The notes under the pieces were generated by a model, which saw nothing but the letters and a program-made list of their open reading frames with translations, had not been told where the DNA came from and searched no databases. A program made the translations under genes and the position numbers. Source: Gnomoniopsis sp. IMI 355080 (Eukaryota; Ascomycota; Sordariomycetes; Diaporthales; Gnomoniaceae). From it: a stretch of 64,000 nt of DNA. Positions 1-12,133 of the stretch are shown here, piece after piece. The stretch lies in assembly GCA_027946555.1 (NCBI GenBank), contig JAPEVC010000019.1, forward strand, positions 124,001 to 188,000, in the 5' to 3' direction. Every line of letters begins with the position of its first letter. The first letter of the stretch is position 1.

Positions 1-628
1 GCAGTTTCCTCTTTTCGCCTCCGCTATCACAGGTCGCGATTTCACCGTTGTGCAATCATCGATTATGAAGCCTAAGACCGTAGACGAGAAGAAAACTATG
101 GGCACAGCACTGCAGGAGGGTCTTCTTGCGGACCTTGTTCAGCTACTGGGCCAAGTGCCTCGAGTCATCCTATTAATTCGTAAGTCATGGCCAATAGTAG
201 ACTCTCTATGTGCTCGATCTCTGTCTTGAGCCTCAGGTAACGGGTGCCTGCGGAATTGAGAGTTCAAAGTCGGGACATACTTTTCATGTCACGAAACCTC
301 TCCCTCATTTCGGGCGTTTACTGACATCTTAAATCTGATAGTGAAAACAAACGACCTCACACGCTCACTTGATGAGAATCTCCACACACGCCATGGGCCT
401 ATTCGGAACTTCCTTATTCTGGCGAGATACTGCATGCGGACCGTCTTCAACGAGCAGCTCGAACAGATACGCAAGCAGGGTTCACTTTTCCAGCCCTCCA
501 ACATGCTGCGCTTACTGTCTGCGTCCTTTGGCTTCTGGCGAGTGGAAATCAAGTTGAGATTGCTTGAGTTTTGGCTTAGCGCGAAGAGAACGTTGGGTTG
601 GAACAGTGCCGACTTTGCGACAATGTGA
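1..628 (+). CDS. ABC1/ADCK1-type atypical kinase, 3' end only
   Basis: This is the C-terminal part of a UbiB/ABC1-family atypical kinase. It is closest in feel to the ADCK1 / yeast Mcp2 branch, whose members act in mitochondrial membrane lipid homeostasis. The gene runs off the left edge. I read two exons, 1-179 and 342-628, joined by a 162-bp GT-AG intron (gtaagt donor, ctgatag acceptor). The splice makes a continuous frame across 'VPRVILLIL' and 'KTNDLTRSLDENL', a block I recognise from the tail of these kinases. The kinase core (KxGQ, DFG-like) lies outside the window, so the family call rests on the C-terminal tail alone. Stop is TGA at 626. The branch assignment is inference. Confidence 0.65.
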
Positions 629-1748
629 ACACGAGGAAGATGGGCTAGACGAGAGTACGGTACACATAGATCTTGATACCTTGCATCAGGGCTGGGAGTT
701 TGGGTAGACGGTCAGACAAGCAAGAATAAAGATGACGGCATAATATTATAAGTGACATATACAGTTCCTTCCAGGCTTTCTTACGTGGATGCATATGAGA
801 GGATCCATCGTCACATCGGCCAGGACTTGCCCCTGCTGAAAGCGTATGAGACCATTGGTCCTACTCGTGATGGAGAATGCATCTCGGTCCCACCACGTTA
901 CTTCCGGTTCTTGGGCTAGTCCTCGTTATCTTGCTTCTTCGTCTCTTCTCAGCCCTAGACGCTGGGTCGGAAAATACTTGGTCGCGGCATTTGCCATAAG
1001 GCTGATGTGCTGCCACTGCAACGCCGGCATAAGTCCTGGTGTCCTCAATATACGATCGTCTTCCTCTAGGTCCCCACTGTCCCTGGGGACTTCTCTTGAA
1101 CCTATACTTATCTTTCTTTTACTTTGCGTCTCGATTTTGCACACAAGACAGGCTCTTATCTGAGTTCCTGGTCTGTCTCCGTTGATACACCTGCAAAGCG
1201 CGGCGAAGAAACCGTCCTATCCGCAAATCACACTCTGCGTGGCGGTCTGCCAGACTGCAGCTCGTCAGCAGGACACGGCCAGCACGCCATCTCGCAACAT
1301 CGCGGGAACGTCTATTACTCGAGACTTCCCCTCTTCCAAATGCAAGACTATCATGTTATCATGACCTGGCCTGCCATCGAAGATGGTTCCCCACATTTTT
1401 GCACTTATTCATTGGGAATGTGACTTGCAACACCCATTCCATCGCAACCATTTGCGCCTCGTCGCCATTACATTGTGACATCACGGGATGTGCAATGAAA
1501 GAATTGTGTGCTACCATGGCTCACATGGCGCACATAGACTTGTTGGAAAGGGAAAGAGCTGAAGTTGCTAGTGGGCAAAAAGGAAAGACACGGGCATCTG
1601 TGGGAAGTTGTTGGAATTTTAGTATATAAAGACTGTAGGAATTCCATTTTGACGTCGAATATAGGAGCAAGGTAGCAGTCAACCTTAGAACTTGCGTCAA
1701 AGCATCTGATTCCTCATTCCCCGAAAGTCCTATATTACATAGGTCGAT
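629..1748. other. intergenic region with GH43 promoter
   Basis: No gene recognised. A minus-strand open frame at 926-1144 reads fairly protein-like but has no convincing start exon or homology. The right end is the promoter and 5' UTR of the arabinanase gene and holds a TATA box. Confidence 0.5.
1623..1630 (+). promoter_or_regulatory. TATA box (TATATAAA) of the GH43 gene
   Basis: TATATAAA lies about 120 bp upstream of the ATG at 1749. It has the right orientation and spacing for a fungal core promoter with a short leader. No clear GGCTAA-type Xyr1/XlnR site was seen in the preceding 600 bp. Confidence 0.45.
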
Positions 1749-2923
1749 ATGATATCTTTATACGGAGCCTCGCGGTTGGCTGCAGGCTTACTAGTTTTCA
1801 AAGTCCATACCGTAACTGCTTATGCCGACCCCGAAATATGCAGTGGCTCATGTTGGGCTCACGATCCTGCACTCATTCAAAGAGCATCTGATGGTCTTTA
1901 CTTCCGTTTCAACACGGACACATACGTTGACATCAAGACGTCAACATCATTATCGGGGCCATGGACAGATGCAGGCAGCGTCTTGCCGAGTGGTTCGATA
2001 GCTACCGAGTCTGGATCGACGGGTTTATGGGCGAGTCATATATTCACATCGTTGTGGTAGTCTAGGCTAATGATCAAGTATCTAGGCTCCTGCGGTCATT
2101 AACAAAGATGGGAGCTATCACCTGTACTACAGCGTTTCCACGCTCAGCTCGCAGGATTCCCTGTAAGTGATTTCTCGAATCACTTCAAGTCTCATGATGA
2201 ATACAAGTACTGAATCAATCTTTTGTAGCATCGCAGCAGCTACCAGTAATACTTTGGAGGAGGGCTCCTGGACGGATCATGGCTCAATTGGTCTGACTTC
2301 CACTTCTGGCTCTCCTTACAATGCCATAGACCCCACAGTGAACGAAGTCGATGGGACTTATTACCTCAGTTTTGGATCTTACTGGCACAACATCTACCAA
2401 ATCACCCTGGGCACCAAAGCACTCGCCATTACTGCAACCCCAACCAACAACATACAATACCAACCATCAGGTAATCACAACGCCGAAGCACCTTCCATTT
2501 ACTTGTACAGCGGCTATTACTACCTGTTCTGGAGCGAAGGACAAGCTAATCGCTACGACACCGCTAAGCCTGCTGCTGGCGGTGAGTACAAAGTACGGGT
2601 ATGCAGGAGTAGTGCTATCGGAGGCCCCTACGTGGATTCTTCAGGCACCAGCTGTACGGATGGCGGTGGGGAGTATGTCCTTGAGAGCCATGGTAATGTG
2701 TATGGCCCGGGGGCGCAGGGGATTATTGACGATCCGACGTATGGAAGCGTAATGTACTATCGATATGGTAAGTCAGCTCCGATTTTAACATAAATGACTG
2801 GCGGATTCTGGCAGCAGTGGCTGATGACCTCGAACAGTCAACACGACCATCGGCTATGCAGTGGCGGACTACCAATGGGGCTGGAATGTAATTGACTGGT
2901 CTTCTGGCTGGCCTGTAATTTAA
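1749..2923 (+). CDS. GH43 family secreted endo-1,5-alpha-L-arabinanase
   Basis: Predicted 327-residue secreted glycoside hydrolase that cleaves alpha-1,5-arabinan of pectin side chains. Exons: 1749-2030, 2086-2162, 2229-2767, 2838-2923. An N-terminal signal peptide ends near residue 26 (VTAYA/DPE). GH43 five-bladed propeller landmarks are present: the general base Asp in AHDPAL (about residue 39), the pKa-tuning Asp in NAIDPTV, and the general acid Glu in NAEAPS. The end of the protein (WNVIDWSSGWPVI) matches the usual end of fungal arabinanases, and the length is normal. The first intron (2031-2085) is best read as GC-AG: only this cut restores LW/APAVI, the conserved propeller motif. No GT donor gives the right frame. 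Endo-arabinanase specificity is inferred from family resemblance; another GH43 arabinan activity is possible. Confidence 0.85.
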
Positions 2924-3404
2924 GACAATCTCATTTGATGATATTCTGAAAGGTAATTATCATGAGTATTGGAATTAGGTCGATGGAGATGAGATTCTCA
3001 AGTATACAGAAATAATATGGCATTCGCAGTCCTCTATCTACAGCAGCCACCTGTTCACACAAGTTTCTCGATCTTCTTCATTCCTGCTCTGGATGATCAC
3101 AGTTCGTGCACAGTCTTGGCCCCCTTTTGAAAGCTAGAAGTCAGCAACTGTTGTTCGATTTCGTCTTGCCTTCTTCAGAGTCCCATTTCGGAATATCATC
3201 ACTCACAGTCAGGAGAGCGGCACTTTCTCGCTGGCAACTTAGTTGGATGTGATTGTATATGTTCCGCATGGCTTCATACAACACGTTCTGTCTCATTTTA
3301 TCATCACCACCAACGGTTCTAAAGTCCTTCAAGACTGCATAATGTGGACGGTCTGCTTATGTCGAAGTGGTTGTACCTAGGTAGGAATCTCGTCACTTAG
3401 TGCG
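2924..3404. other. intergenic, convergent 3' regions
   Basis: Lies between the 3' ends of the GH43 gene (+) and the HET gene (-). It contains one ACCTAGGT palindrome at 3375-3382. A short minus-strand frame at 3141-3332 looks like chance. Nothing else seen. Confidence 0.5.
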
Positions 3405-5892
3405 TCAATTAATGATACAACTCCGCATTGCGAGTCTTGAGTCCCAGTCCCATCTCCTGGGCCCAGATATTTCGAGCCCATTCCTCCACTCCCAGGTTGT
3501 ACTCTGGTTCCGACCCGTGTTGAACATCCCTATTCTCTTAAATCTGTTGCTATGAAGCCGAATGAGTAGGAGACCAGTCGGTATTCTACCATGGTCAATC
3601 TCCAGGAGCCAAAAGTCGACGTCGGGAGCACCGCGTGTGCGCTTCTTTTCGTATGTGGGCCTAGGCCAAGAGTCTGTCGTCGATGGTGGTGGTGGGATCG
3701 GACGCGGCGAAGTTTCACGTACCAAAGGTGGGCTCCCACCGAGCATGCTCGTGATGCGGTTGGCGTCCACGAGGATTTGGGGGTTAATCTCTGGGTGCTT
3801 TATTTGGAGTTTCGCTGCTGGGCCGATGTGTTCGTTGCCAACACCACCGTCAGGTATGATCCAGTCCCAGTACATGTGAGGCGTGCCCTCCGTAACGATG
3901 ACAAAGTAAGTGATGAGTTCTTCGTACGACATTTGAGCCATGGGTGCGGTCACATCAATCCAATCTTGGCCAGGTTTGATGGTAAGAAAGGGCGCAAGAG
4001 CATTTTCGGGCTCCACTTGTAAGTCATTAATAACACACAGTGTCCGAAGGTCGCTGCAAGATGTGTGAAAACATCGGACGGAGCCATCATTGGCAAAAGG
4101 TGACCAACTCGGGGCTATATAAGGCTCCGCAGCGAGCGATGAATTCGATGGTTTACTGCTGCGGAACGCAAGAAAAGCAAGAATCTTGTCCCTCTTCCTC
4201 TTCTTTTCCCTCTTCTTTGCTTTCGATCTGCGTTCTTCTTGCCATTGATTCTCATTGTGCCAAAGGAGCGCCTCGGGAAGCGAGCTCCTCCAAAGACCGG
4301 CGACGTACTGATCGTTGAGTAATTTCTCGAACTCTCTGGCAATCCCCGATATAGCGACCATTTTGTCTGTCTTGACTGTTAGTTCCCTTCGGGAATATTT
4401 GGTGAACAGGCTCGACCATTCCTGGAGATAGTCTGTTCTATCCAATTGACCAGAAACCATGAGCGAGGTATTGTTGCTAGGAGATGAGGCTTCCGTAAAG
4501 ATCTGGCGCCTTACTTCGTGCATTTTATCCCATGAGTATCTTGGATTACTTTGGTCGACTCCATAGATTTTCTCATGTTTGAGACATATCCACTGGGGAA
4601 GCCCGGTGCCAAAGGAAACCAGTCGGGGCGCTAGCCACATCTCTTGAAGCGTCCATGCCCGCGTGTTGATGTTCTCCTCGTCGAATTCCTTGATGCTGTA
4701 ACCTAACTCCGCATCCTGAGTGATAAACACTTCACCGATATCCGTGGCGTTAATCGAGCCCTCCTCGTCTCCATCATTTGATCCAAACTTGTACACCGGA
4801 AAGCGGGATGCCTGCATTTGCGATGTGAAGATAGCTTGCCGATCTTCCAGAAATCCTTGATGAGAGTCAACAGCAGCTGCGGCCGAGATTGTAACCACTG
4901 CATTCTTATATATCTCCGGCATTCGTCCAGCTTCCCGGGGCCAGTCATCGTCAAACGAGTCTTGGATGATGCAGAGCGCATCGACCCAGAGATATCGTAC
5001 CTTCAATTCTCTTGTGACACGAATTGCATCTTGAATAGTCTGAGGAAGACTTGAGACAGTGATGTACCGCATATGCTCAGCTAGATTCTGCTTCAGAGTT
5101 CTAGTCTGGGTGCCAATGCCCCAGCAGTAGGAGAGTGCGACGTATCGGCCGCACTCCCCAGTCGAGCTAATGTGAAGACTTACGTCCTCTGATGGCGAAT
5201 GTGCATCTGTTCCCACATCTAAAACCCTTGTAGGGAGAAGTGTGTCAATACTCGTGGGGCACTCGATGTGATTTTCAAGACAATCGGCGATCCATTGCTC
5301 GATTTCCTGGAACAATTCCGGAGTCGCAACCTGAGGACTTGCAGGGGTTTTCGGAATGATTCCCTTCAGTTCGGGTACTGTCAGGCTATAGTTAGTAGAT
5401 AATACCTAGCTAGACCATCTGCTTCACTCAATACTGACTTGTTGTGTGGATACCGAGGTCGACTGAGTGCTGGTGGAATACATGTTGCTGAATGCCATAT
5501 GAAGAAGAACCCAAGTTGAAGGGATCCTGGAAGTGAATTCTAACGTTGTCGATTTGGCCGTGCAGAAGACTTTGATTTCGTTTATATGATTCCACAGGCC
5601 TGAGCTCAACAGATGCGTCTTCGGCCCATGGCTGTTTCGATTGTCAAATAAGGTGATGAGGAGAACATGTTGGGCCTCTTACCTTTCCGGACAATAGGGC
5701 AATATCAAGCAGAAATTTGCAAAACTTACAACCCTGACCAGCTATAGGGACAAGTTCGGCCAATGTTCCGAGCCTTACGGTGGCGCTTTCGTCTTCTGCA
5801 ATAAGAAGGAGATTGTCCAAGGTGAAGACGTAGCAAGCCTGGCACTCTGCCACGCAAGAGTGTGTCAATCCCTTATCTTTGTCAAGACACAT
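3405..5892 (-). CDS. HET-domain (heterokaryon incompatibility) protein
   Basis: Predicted 791-residue protein of the fungal HET family (PF06985). The family is tied to non-self recognition and cell death after hyphal fusion, though most paralogues have no proven role. Exons on the minus strand: 5892-5683, 5631-5439, 5377-3405. The N-terminal exon has a paired-cysteine segment (CVAECQACY, then GCKFCKFLL) that often precedes the HET domain. The HET domain starts near residue 213 with YVALSYCWG, followed by LPQTIQDAI, YLWVDALCIIQD and YKNAVVTISAAAA, the three conserved HET blocks in order. The C-terminal half is variable and shows no NACHT, WD40 or ankyrin repeats. The start is the first ATG in frame, and both introns restore one continuous frame. 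No adjacent partner gene was identified. Confidence 0.87.
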
Positions 5893-6711
5893 TTTAGCGT
5901 GCTCCTACGGGGTGTGAATTGGACGGCAAGTGAGGTCTTCAAAAGTTCGTTAAAAGTTATCTTCGAAGATAAGCGGAGCTGATGCCTGATATCTAAACCC
6001 CTTGCTGACGAGCTGGAATGCCTCGGCTGAAGTAGTTGATGTTGCCAAGAGAGATACTTAGGGCGAGGCACACCCACCACCGGAAGCCACCCTCAAGGAC
6101 CCAAGAATGAGACTGGGTTGTCACACTTGTTTAACATTTGGTCAACAGTCAAATCTGTCAATGAGCGGTCTGTTTGTAGAATCATGGATCTAGATCCGTC
6201 AATAATCAAATCTGATCAGGGTGCAAGGTTGCTCCAACGCATACGCGGAGTGGCTGCAATACGAGTGATGACCTAGGTAGTTCAGCTGGGCTTGCATACT
6301 CATGCTAGACCAAAATGGATCGCCACGCTTCAGCGTATGACTGGGTCAGGAAGGAAGCCACTGTCTAACCAGGAATCGCCCCATCGTTTCGTGACAGCTT
6401 CTGGAGTAAAACCAGATGCATCGTGCCTCATCAGGTACTTATGAAGCCGAAATGAATTGGCTTCTAGGGCGATCGTTCAGACAATGCAGTCCCGACTTTA
6501 GTAAGGGAACAGATGTTGAGCAAACTCTCCCGTACTCTATTACCTCTCATATAGATGGGAGGAAAGGAGGAAAAGAAATAAAGAGATATGAAAGGTATAT
6601 ATATGTATTACAGAATCTGTGTCAATGTCCAACAAGTATCTCACGATATGTACAGGGTATCTAGAGGGCGTACTCGTAGGTATGTATATGCAAGAATATG
6701 AAAACATAGCA
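5893..6711. other. intergenic, no gene seen
   Basis: This is the 5' side of the HET gene and the 3' side of the MFS gene. It holds an ACCTAGGT palindrome at 6271-6278. Short open frames on both strands lack start context and homology. Confidence 0.5.
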
Positions 6712-8842
6712 TCAGCGAAAAGGCCCTCCAAGTGAACCTCTATCACTATGCTCTTTCCCTCTATCCATGAAATCAGCTGGAGACGAGGCCCGCGATCTCC
6801 TGAGCGTCTGAGTGTCACTGTGGTCCAGATCGACCTTGGCCTTCCAAGCGGTCCACCAATGACCAGAGAAAAGCTCCCCCATTCGCCTGTGACTGTTGTC
6901 AGTAAATGCATCCCAGATAGAATGATGTTCTTGGGGTCGGAGAGAAGGATGCTTCACTCTGCGTGGCAGATAGATTGCTAGCTTCTTTGGTAGAGCGTAA
7001 ATCACAAGACCAAGGCTTCACACAGGAACTGTGCTGGGGACGTAATGCCTGTAGTCATTGCATGCGGCAGGGAAAGATGAAGAGTAAAATAAAAGTGTAC
7101 TAACTCCATAGGCACTCCTTTTGTCTCAGGGGCCCACAAGCCTAGCACGACCAGCCCTACGGCGCAAAAGGCCGCGTAGAATACGTACGTACCCCAGATA
7201 TGGAGGCTGACGAACATGTTTGGTGTGACTCTCACAACAGCGAATTGGAAGAGCCAGTGGAGTGACATGTTGAACGCGTAGCACACACTGCGGATGCGCG
7301 TCGGGAAGATCTCTGTGCCATAGAGATATTGGACGGTGCACAAGCCAATAGACCAGCCGATGGCATAAATGAACACGCTGGCTATGGCAGCCTCCGAAGC
7401 TCTCTTGTCGGCATGTTCATGGGAGACCCAAACGCCCATGTAAATAGCCACTGTGCATTCGTTAGCGAGGGATCAAGTGAGGAAGTGGGGAAGTGGTTGA
7501 TATTGATGTGAGTTGGACGAACGCTCCCAGAGCAAATCTGCACTTGCAGACGTCACTGGGAACGCAAAGAGAGCTATGCTGGAAGGTTACCCGGAGAGTT
7601 GCAAGTACTTACTGAATATGTGCGCGCCCAGTTGCATGGAGAGCCCGGTGAGAAAACAGCGACGGCGACCAATTACATCGACCAAACCCCAAGTAAAGAC
7701 CATGGTAAACACGAGCTTCACAAGACCATATACACCAGAAGTAATAAGTGATGTATTGTGTCCAGTAACGCCGGCGTATTGGAAAATTTGCGGGATATAG
7801 TATGTGATACCATTGCCACCAGACCACTGTGCAACTGTCTGCATCATGGTCGCTAGGAGAAACCTTTGGCGATATGATGGCACATTCCAGGTCTCCTTGA
7901 TAATCTCCCAGTTTGATACGTCAGATAGCAGTTTCTCATGAGAACGTATTTGCTCTTGTATTTCAGCGTATTCCATCTGCAGCTGGCGGTCATCAGGACT
8001 GGTATGACGCAGCTTCGCGAGAACAGCAAGAGCCTCATCTCCCCGATCCTTCGACGCCAACCATCTCGGAGTGTCGGAGATGAAGAAGGATGCGATGAGA
8101 GCAGTTCCCACCGGTATCAGAGGAATAGTGATGACAAGGCGATATTGACGAGGCGTGGCTGGCATAGTGACATTTGCGGCATAGTTGATGAAGAAACCTG
8201 GTTTCATACAATGAGATGCATGGCCTTCTTAACATCAAGTGGAAGGCGGATAATACATACCAAGAGACAAAAATGACAATAGAAATACCATAGAGATGCT
8301 AGATCGGGAAAGGATTGATCAGCTCACACCTCCCAGAATAAGGACGAGAGTCTCTTCACTAACCTGACAATCATGCCACGGCTCTTAGCTGGTGCGACCT
8401 CTGATAGGTACAGTGGTGTAACAACTGTCAACCCTCCTGCACCAAGACCTCCCCACACCCGAGCAAACAATAAAAAGCCATATATCCCCGACGCAAATGC
8501 TTGCATCAGGAAGCCGCTCATGTAAACTAGTGTAAGGGCCTGCCAGCTCCTCAACCGGCCAATACGGTCCGTCATGGCCAGTGCCAGCAGGGAGCCGAAG
8601 CAGGCGCCTAGAACACCCAAGGAGGTGATATCGGCCTTCCTACTGGCAAGGCCAGAGGCATCATCTGTCCACTGACTCGGGTTGAGGTCATAGGCGTTCA
8701 TAAAGGAAGGCAACGAGGTCGCTGCACTGAAGCCACCCTCGTCCCATCCTTTAGGGATAGAGCCGCTGCCTATGACACAGATGGAAAGAACATAGTACCA
8801 GTTAATAGGTCCTATCCAAGGCGAGGACTTGGGCGAGAACAT
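6712..8842 (-). CDS. MFS sugar/quinate-type transporter
   Basis: Predicted 540-residue plasma-membrane proton symporter of the Sugar_tr family (PF00083) with about 12 membrane segments. Five exons on the minus strand: 8842-8364, 8298-8261, 8197-7613, 7450-7105, 6886-6712. The 38-bp second exon was found only because it restores the membrane helix between SRGMIV and GFFINYAAN. Signature motifs: DRIGRLRSW after TM2, RVWGGLGAGG, SDTPRWL, GRRRCF, and PETKG near the end of the last helix. The final exon restores a normal cytosolic tail (RMGELFSGHWW). The substrate cannot be read from the sequence. The overall pattern (GWDEGGFSA near the start, FINY) is closer to quinate and galacturonate-type permeases than to hexose transporters. 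It is divergent from the amidohydrolase gene at 10431, so joint regulation is possible but unproven. Confidence 0.88.
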
Positions 8843-10430
8843 ATCGGGCTGGCTAATGCACCACCACCAAGTTGCACCGAGGAGTTACGGACCGTACTCT
8901 CCCGATAACAGTGGGCCGGGTGCCGTCTTGCTTCGAGGGCGGCGTGAGTGTTGGGCCCTGGACAATTATCCGTAGCCGGCCACGGGGTACGTTGGCAACT
9001 CGGGCGAACTCCGCTAAAGCGTCTAGCCGTGTCTTGGCCGTATTGCTGGGCCGCTCAAGTCGGAGGGGAGATGACGAGCCGTTGGGGAGGAACTGGGCGT
9101 CCGCACGATCCCGGACAGGGGCCGCAACATGCGGTTAGACGAAGCCACGTCAGGGCGACTGCTGACGGCCCGCGGGGGAGGTCAGCAGGAGATGCTCGAA
9201 AAAGCACGGGGTCAACCCCAGATCGAGGATGGCACAATTGGGGAAAGTAACGACGGAAGGGCGGGGGGGTGTGTGTATGTGGTGTGGGCTGGCGTTTGAT
9301 TCACCCCAGAGTTCGGCTGTGATCTGGCTGTTACCGCCCCGCGTTATGGTGATGTTGGAGAGAGAGTTCAGAAATTTCGCCATCTTGATCTCCCCGTTAT
9401 CTCAAGGGTGGGTCGCACAGGTGGAGCTGGGCGTTGACGGACGTTGTCCGAGCCAAGGAGACTGGTTCGTGCAAGTCAGCGTTCAGAATATCGCCCCAGG
9501 ACCGTGTCAGGAAGATCAAGGTTGATCGCTGCCCTTTTTGAATTTACCGACTGCGTCCAGGCTCGACAGGGCCAGTGTAGATCGTTGGCGAAGCGAGTCA
9601 CGACATGCGAACTATCCTGTAGGCTTCGGACAGCAGCCGAGAAGGAAGAAAGCGGCCTTCCACGAACTGGTGATGACTCGACGGCATTACTAAGTTCCAT
9701 CGACGACGTCCGGTCCACGAAAGGGATTGAGACAAGAGGGCCTAGGACATCGTCCCCTTTGCGAGGCTACTTCTGAGGCCCTTGACGTACTATGACAGTA
9801 CGGCCCGCAGAATTGCTTGCAGCTGACGTGGGTTTTTTTCTCTTGCTATACCTATTTTACCGGCCTACATAGTACTTGCATACTAGAACAAGCTCACCTA
9901 GACGTGGTCGGATTCCTGCCGAAGACGAACTCTTCCGTCCCGGAGGCACGCCGTGCCCAGGGTCCTAGTGGATGTCCCGTGGACACTTCGAAGTTTATTC
10001 TGCCAAGGCGCGCTGGTTTGACACAATTGCGGCAGCGGTTCCGATTTGCCACAGCGTATTTCGACTATACTTATAGTACACAGTACAGCGGTGCGCTGCA
10101 CACCGGTCAGACCTGCATGCGAACTGGACTCCAGGAGTGATGCATCGTGATGAACCCTTTGCCCCATACCTAGTCGGAGGCTTTCCACTCTGACCACAAG
10201 GCCTTCTGAAAGTCTGGTCTAGACCACGACATCGATCTAGGGTCGCCTGACCCTGGCTGGCAAATCGGCACGTTGAACTGACAGGACGGGATTGCATTGC
10301 TCACAAGGTTGAGCGGTGTCAGAGTTTCAACCATCTCCGCGCCTGCATCTTAGGAAACCCACACCCTCATAACCTGTCGCTGCCTGCCAATTTGTTACAC
10401 ACTCTACTGGACATACATGGTACTTCAGAC
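8843..10430. other. 1.6-kb divergent promoter region
   Basis: Separates the MFS transporter (-) from the amidohydrolase (+) and is probably their shared regulatory region. Many open frames occur on both strands because the base composition is fairly GC rich. None has a start, splice pattern or sequence that I recognise. No binding site was assigned. Confidence 0.45.
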
Positions 10431-11515
10431 ATGGCTGCACTGCTCAGGAATGTGCTGCGCCCAAGCAGCGCTCTCGACAAGAGAGCGTTTCAAACGCGAT
10501 CCGCGACACCAACATCTGTCGAGAGAGGAAACAAGGCCACCTCGACACACGAAGAGTATATCCCGACACAGCAGCAGGTGCGACAAGATGTACGGCCCCT
10601 GACACGTATGCCACCGGGATCGTGGGACAGCCACATGCATGTCCTGGATACCTCTCAATACCCTCTAGCCCCAACGGCCACATACAAGCCAAGCAGACAC
10701 ACCATCGCCCAGGCCGTGGCCTTTGAGACTTCAGTCGGAGCCTCGAATGTTGTCATCGTGCAGCCCTCGATATATGGCTACGACAATTCATGTCTGCTAG
10801 ACTCTCTGCGGACGCTTGGCCCTTCCATAGCACGAGGTGTCGTAGCTTTCGACCCCGATACCACCACTTTTGCGACACTGCGGGAATGGCATGACCTTGG
10901 GGTGAGAGGAGTGCGAGTAAACTTGCAATCCACATCCAAGACTATGAGCCACGAGGAGATGGGGGATGTTCTTCGCAGGTACGCTGAGATCGTGCGGCCA
11001 CTGGACTGGGTCATCCAGGTCTACATTCCTTTGGCAATGACCAAGGCCTTGGAGCAAATTGTACCGGATCTAGGCGTGCGAGTCTGTATCGACCATATGG
11101 GATCACCCGGCTTACCATCGAACGTTTCGAATTTGGATCCTTACAGCCTTGATGGATTCGCCTCTCTAGTGAGGCTTCTACAGGCTGGAAATACGTGGGT
11201 CAAGATGTCTGCTGCGTACCGATTCAGCAGGCATGTCGACTATGCCGAGGTTGTGGAGCCTATTGCCAGGGAAATTCTACGGGTGGCTCCGAGCAGGATT
11301 CTGTTTGCAACAGACTGGCCGCACGTAAGTAGTTGCTCCTGCTTTGTGTCCCTTGAAACTACAATTCCGTACGGTCACGTACTGATATGTTCTAGACTAG
11401 GTTTGAAGGGCTCGATATCAGACCCTGGATCGAGAGTGTGATGGGCTGGTGCAATGGCGACCAAGAGCTGGCCTCTAGAATATTCAGGACCAATGCAGCA
11501 CAGCTTTGGACCTAG
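10431..11515 (+). CDS. COG3618-type TIM-barrel amidohydrolase (lactonase-like)
   Basis: Predicted 337-residue metal-dependent hydrolase of the amidohydrolase_2 family (PF04909). This group includes 2-pyrone-4,6-dicarboxylate lactonase and L-fucono- and sulfomuconolactone hydrolases. Exons: 10431-11324 and 11396-11515. The barrel entry strand carries the HxH metal motif (WDSHMHVLD, near residue 65). IDHMGSPG and the final-strand ATDWPH follow in the usual order, and DWPH is split by the intron. The first about 35 residues are basic and lack acidic residues until D22, like a mitochondrial presequence; this is inference. I chose the ATG at 10431 because upstream in-frame codons include no earlier ATG. 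A lactone or small-acid substrate fits its divergent MFS neighbour. Exact substrate is unknown. Confidence 0.8.
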
Positions 11516-12046
11516 AAGCGGGCGATGAAAGCTTTGATGTGTTTTCTTCTGTTATGAGCACGATAGTATGACGAGCAAGGCGTTTTGGGAAACTGATTGA
11601 ACGGAGGGGTTCCTTTTGGGATGTTTGATAGGAGTTATAGGTCTTGGAAGGATTTGGTGCCCATTGCCAGGGACGGAGGAATATCAATGACCACGAATAG
11701 TTCTCTCAATTGCTTACCAATGGCTACATATACTTGGATATATCAATTTACCAGATAATGTGTGGAGGCAGTGAGGTCCACTTACACAGCCATGTGAACT
11801 GCATGGTCGGGCTTACTGTGTAGGGAGAAGGCAGGGTCTATGATCGCCGCCAGCCTGGGCATGAAGAGTCATTCATTTGATGTCGTGCAGAGAAGCGAGA
11901 GGCGAGATGGCCCTGATCTGCAAAATGTTTCTGCTAAACAAAGCCATGAACTCTGATATATCCTCCAAACGAGACGGGGCTCGGCTGGATCATACACGCC
12001 CGTGTCTTGGAAAATATAAGTATTCGAAAAATTACTACAAACAAAT
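11516..12046. other. intergenic, no gene seen
   Basis: Covers the 3' UTR of the amidohydrolase and the 5' flank of the tRNA gene. Nothing further recognised. Confidence 0.5.
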
Positions 12047-12120
12047 GGTTTCATGGTCTAGTTGGTTATGACATGAGCTTAACACGCTCAGGGTCCGCGG
12101 TTCGAGCCCGCGTGAAATCA
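12047..12120 (+). tRNA. tRNA-Val (anticodon AAC)
   Basis: 74-nt cloverleaf, no intron. The acceptor stem GGTTTCA pairs with TGAAATC (one G-T pair) and is followed by discriminator A. The anticodon stem TGAGC/GCTCA encloses loop TTAACAC with anticodon AAC at 12081-12083. The T stem CGCGG/CCGCG encloses TTCGAGC. Internal promoter box A (TGGTCTAGTTGG) and box B (GGTTCGAGCCC) are both present. CCA is not encoded, as expected for a eukaryotic nuclear tRNA. Confidence 0.96.
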
Positions 12121-12127
12121 TCGTACA

Positions 12128-12133
12128 TTTTTT
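12128..12133 (+). terminator. RNA polymerase III T-run terminator
   Basis: Six consecutive T residues begin 7 nt after the mature 3' end of tRNA-Val. This is a standard polymerase III stop signal. Confidence 0.8.

Noticed and set aside
926..1144. 72-codon minus-strand frame before the GH43 gene
   Set aside because: Reads somewhat protein-like, but no credible upstream exon or homology. It lies in the GH43 promoter.
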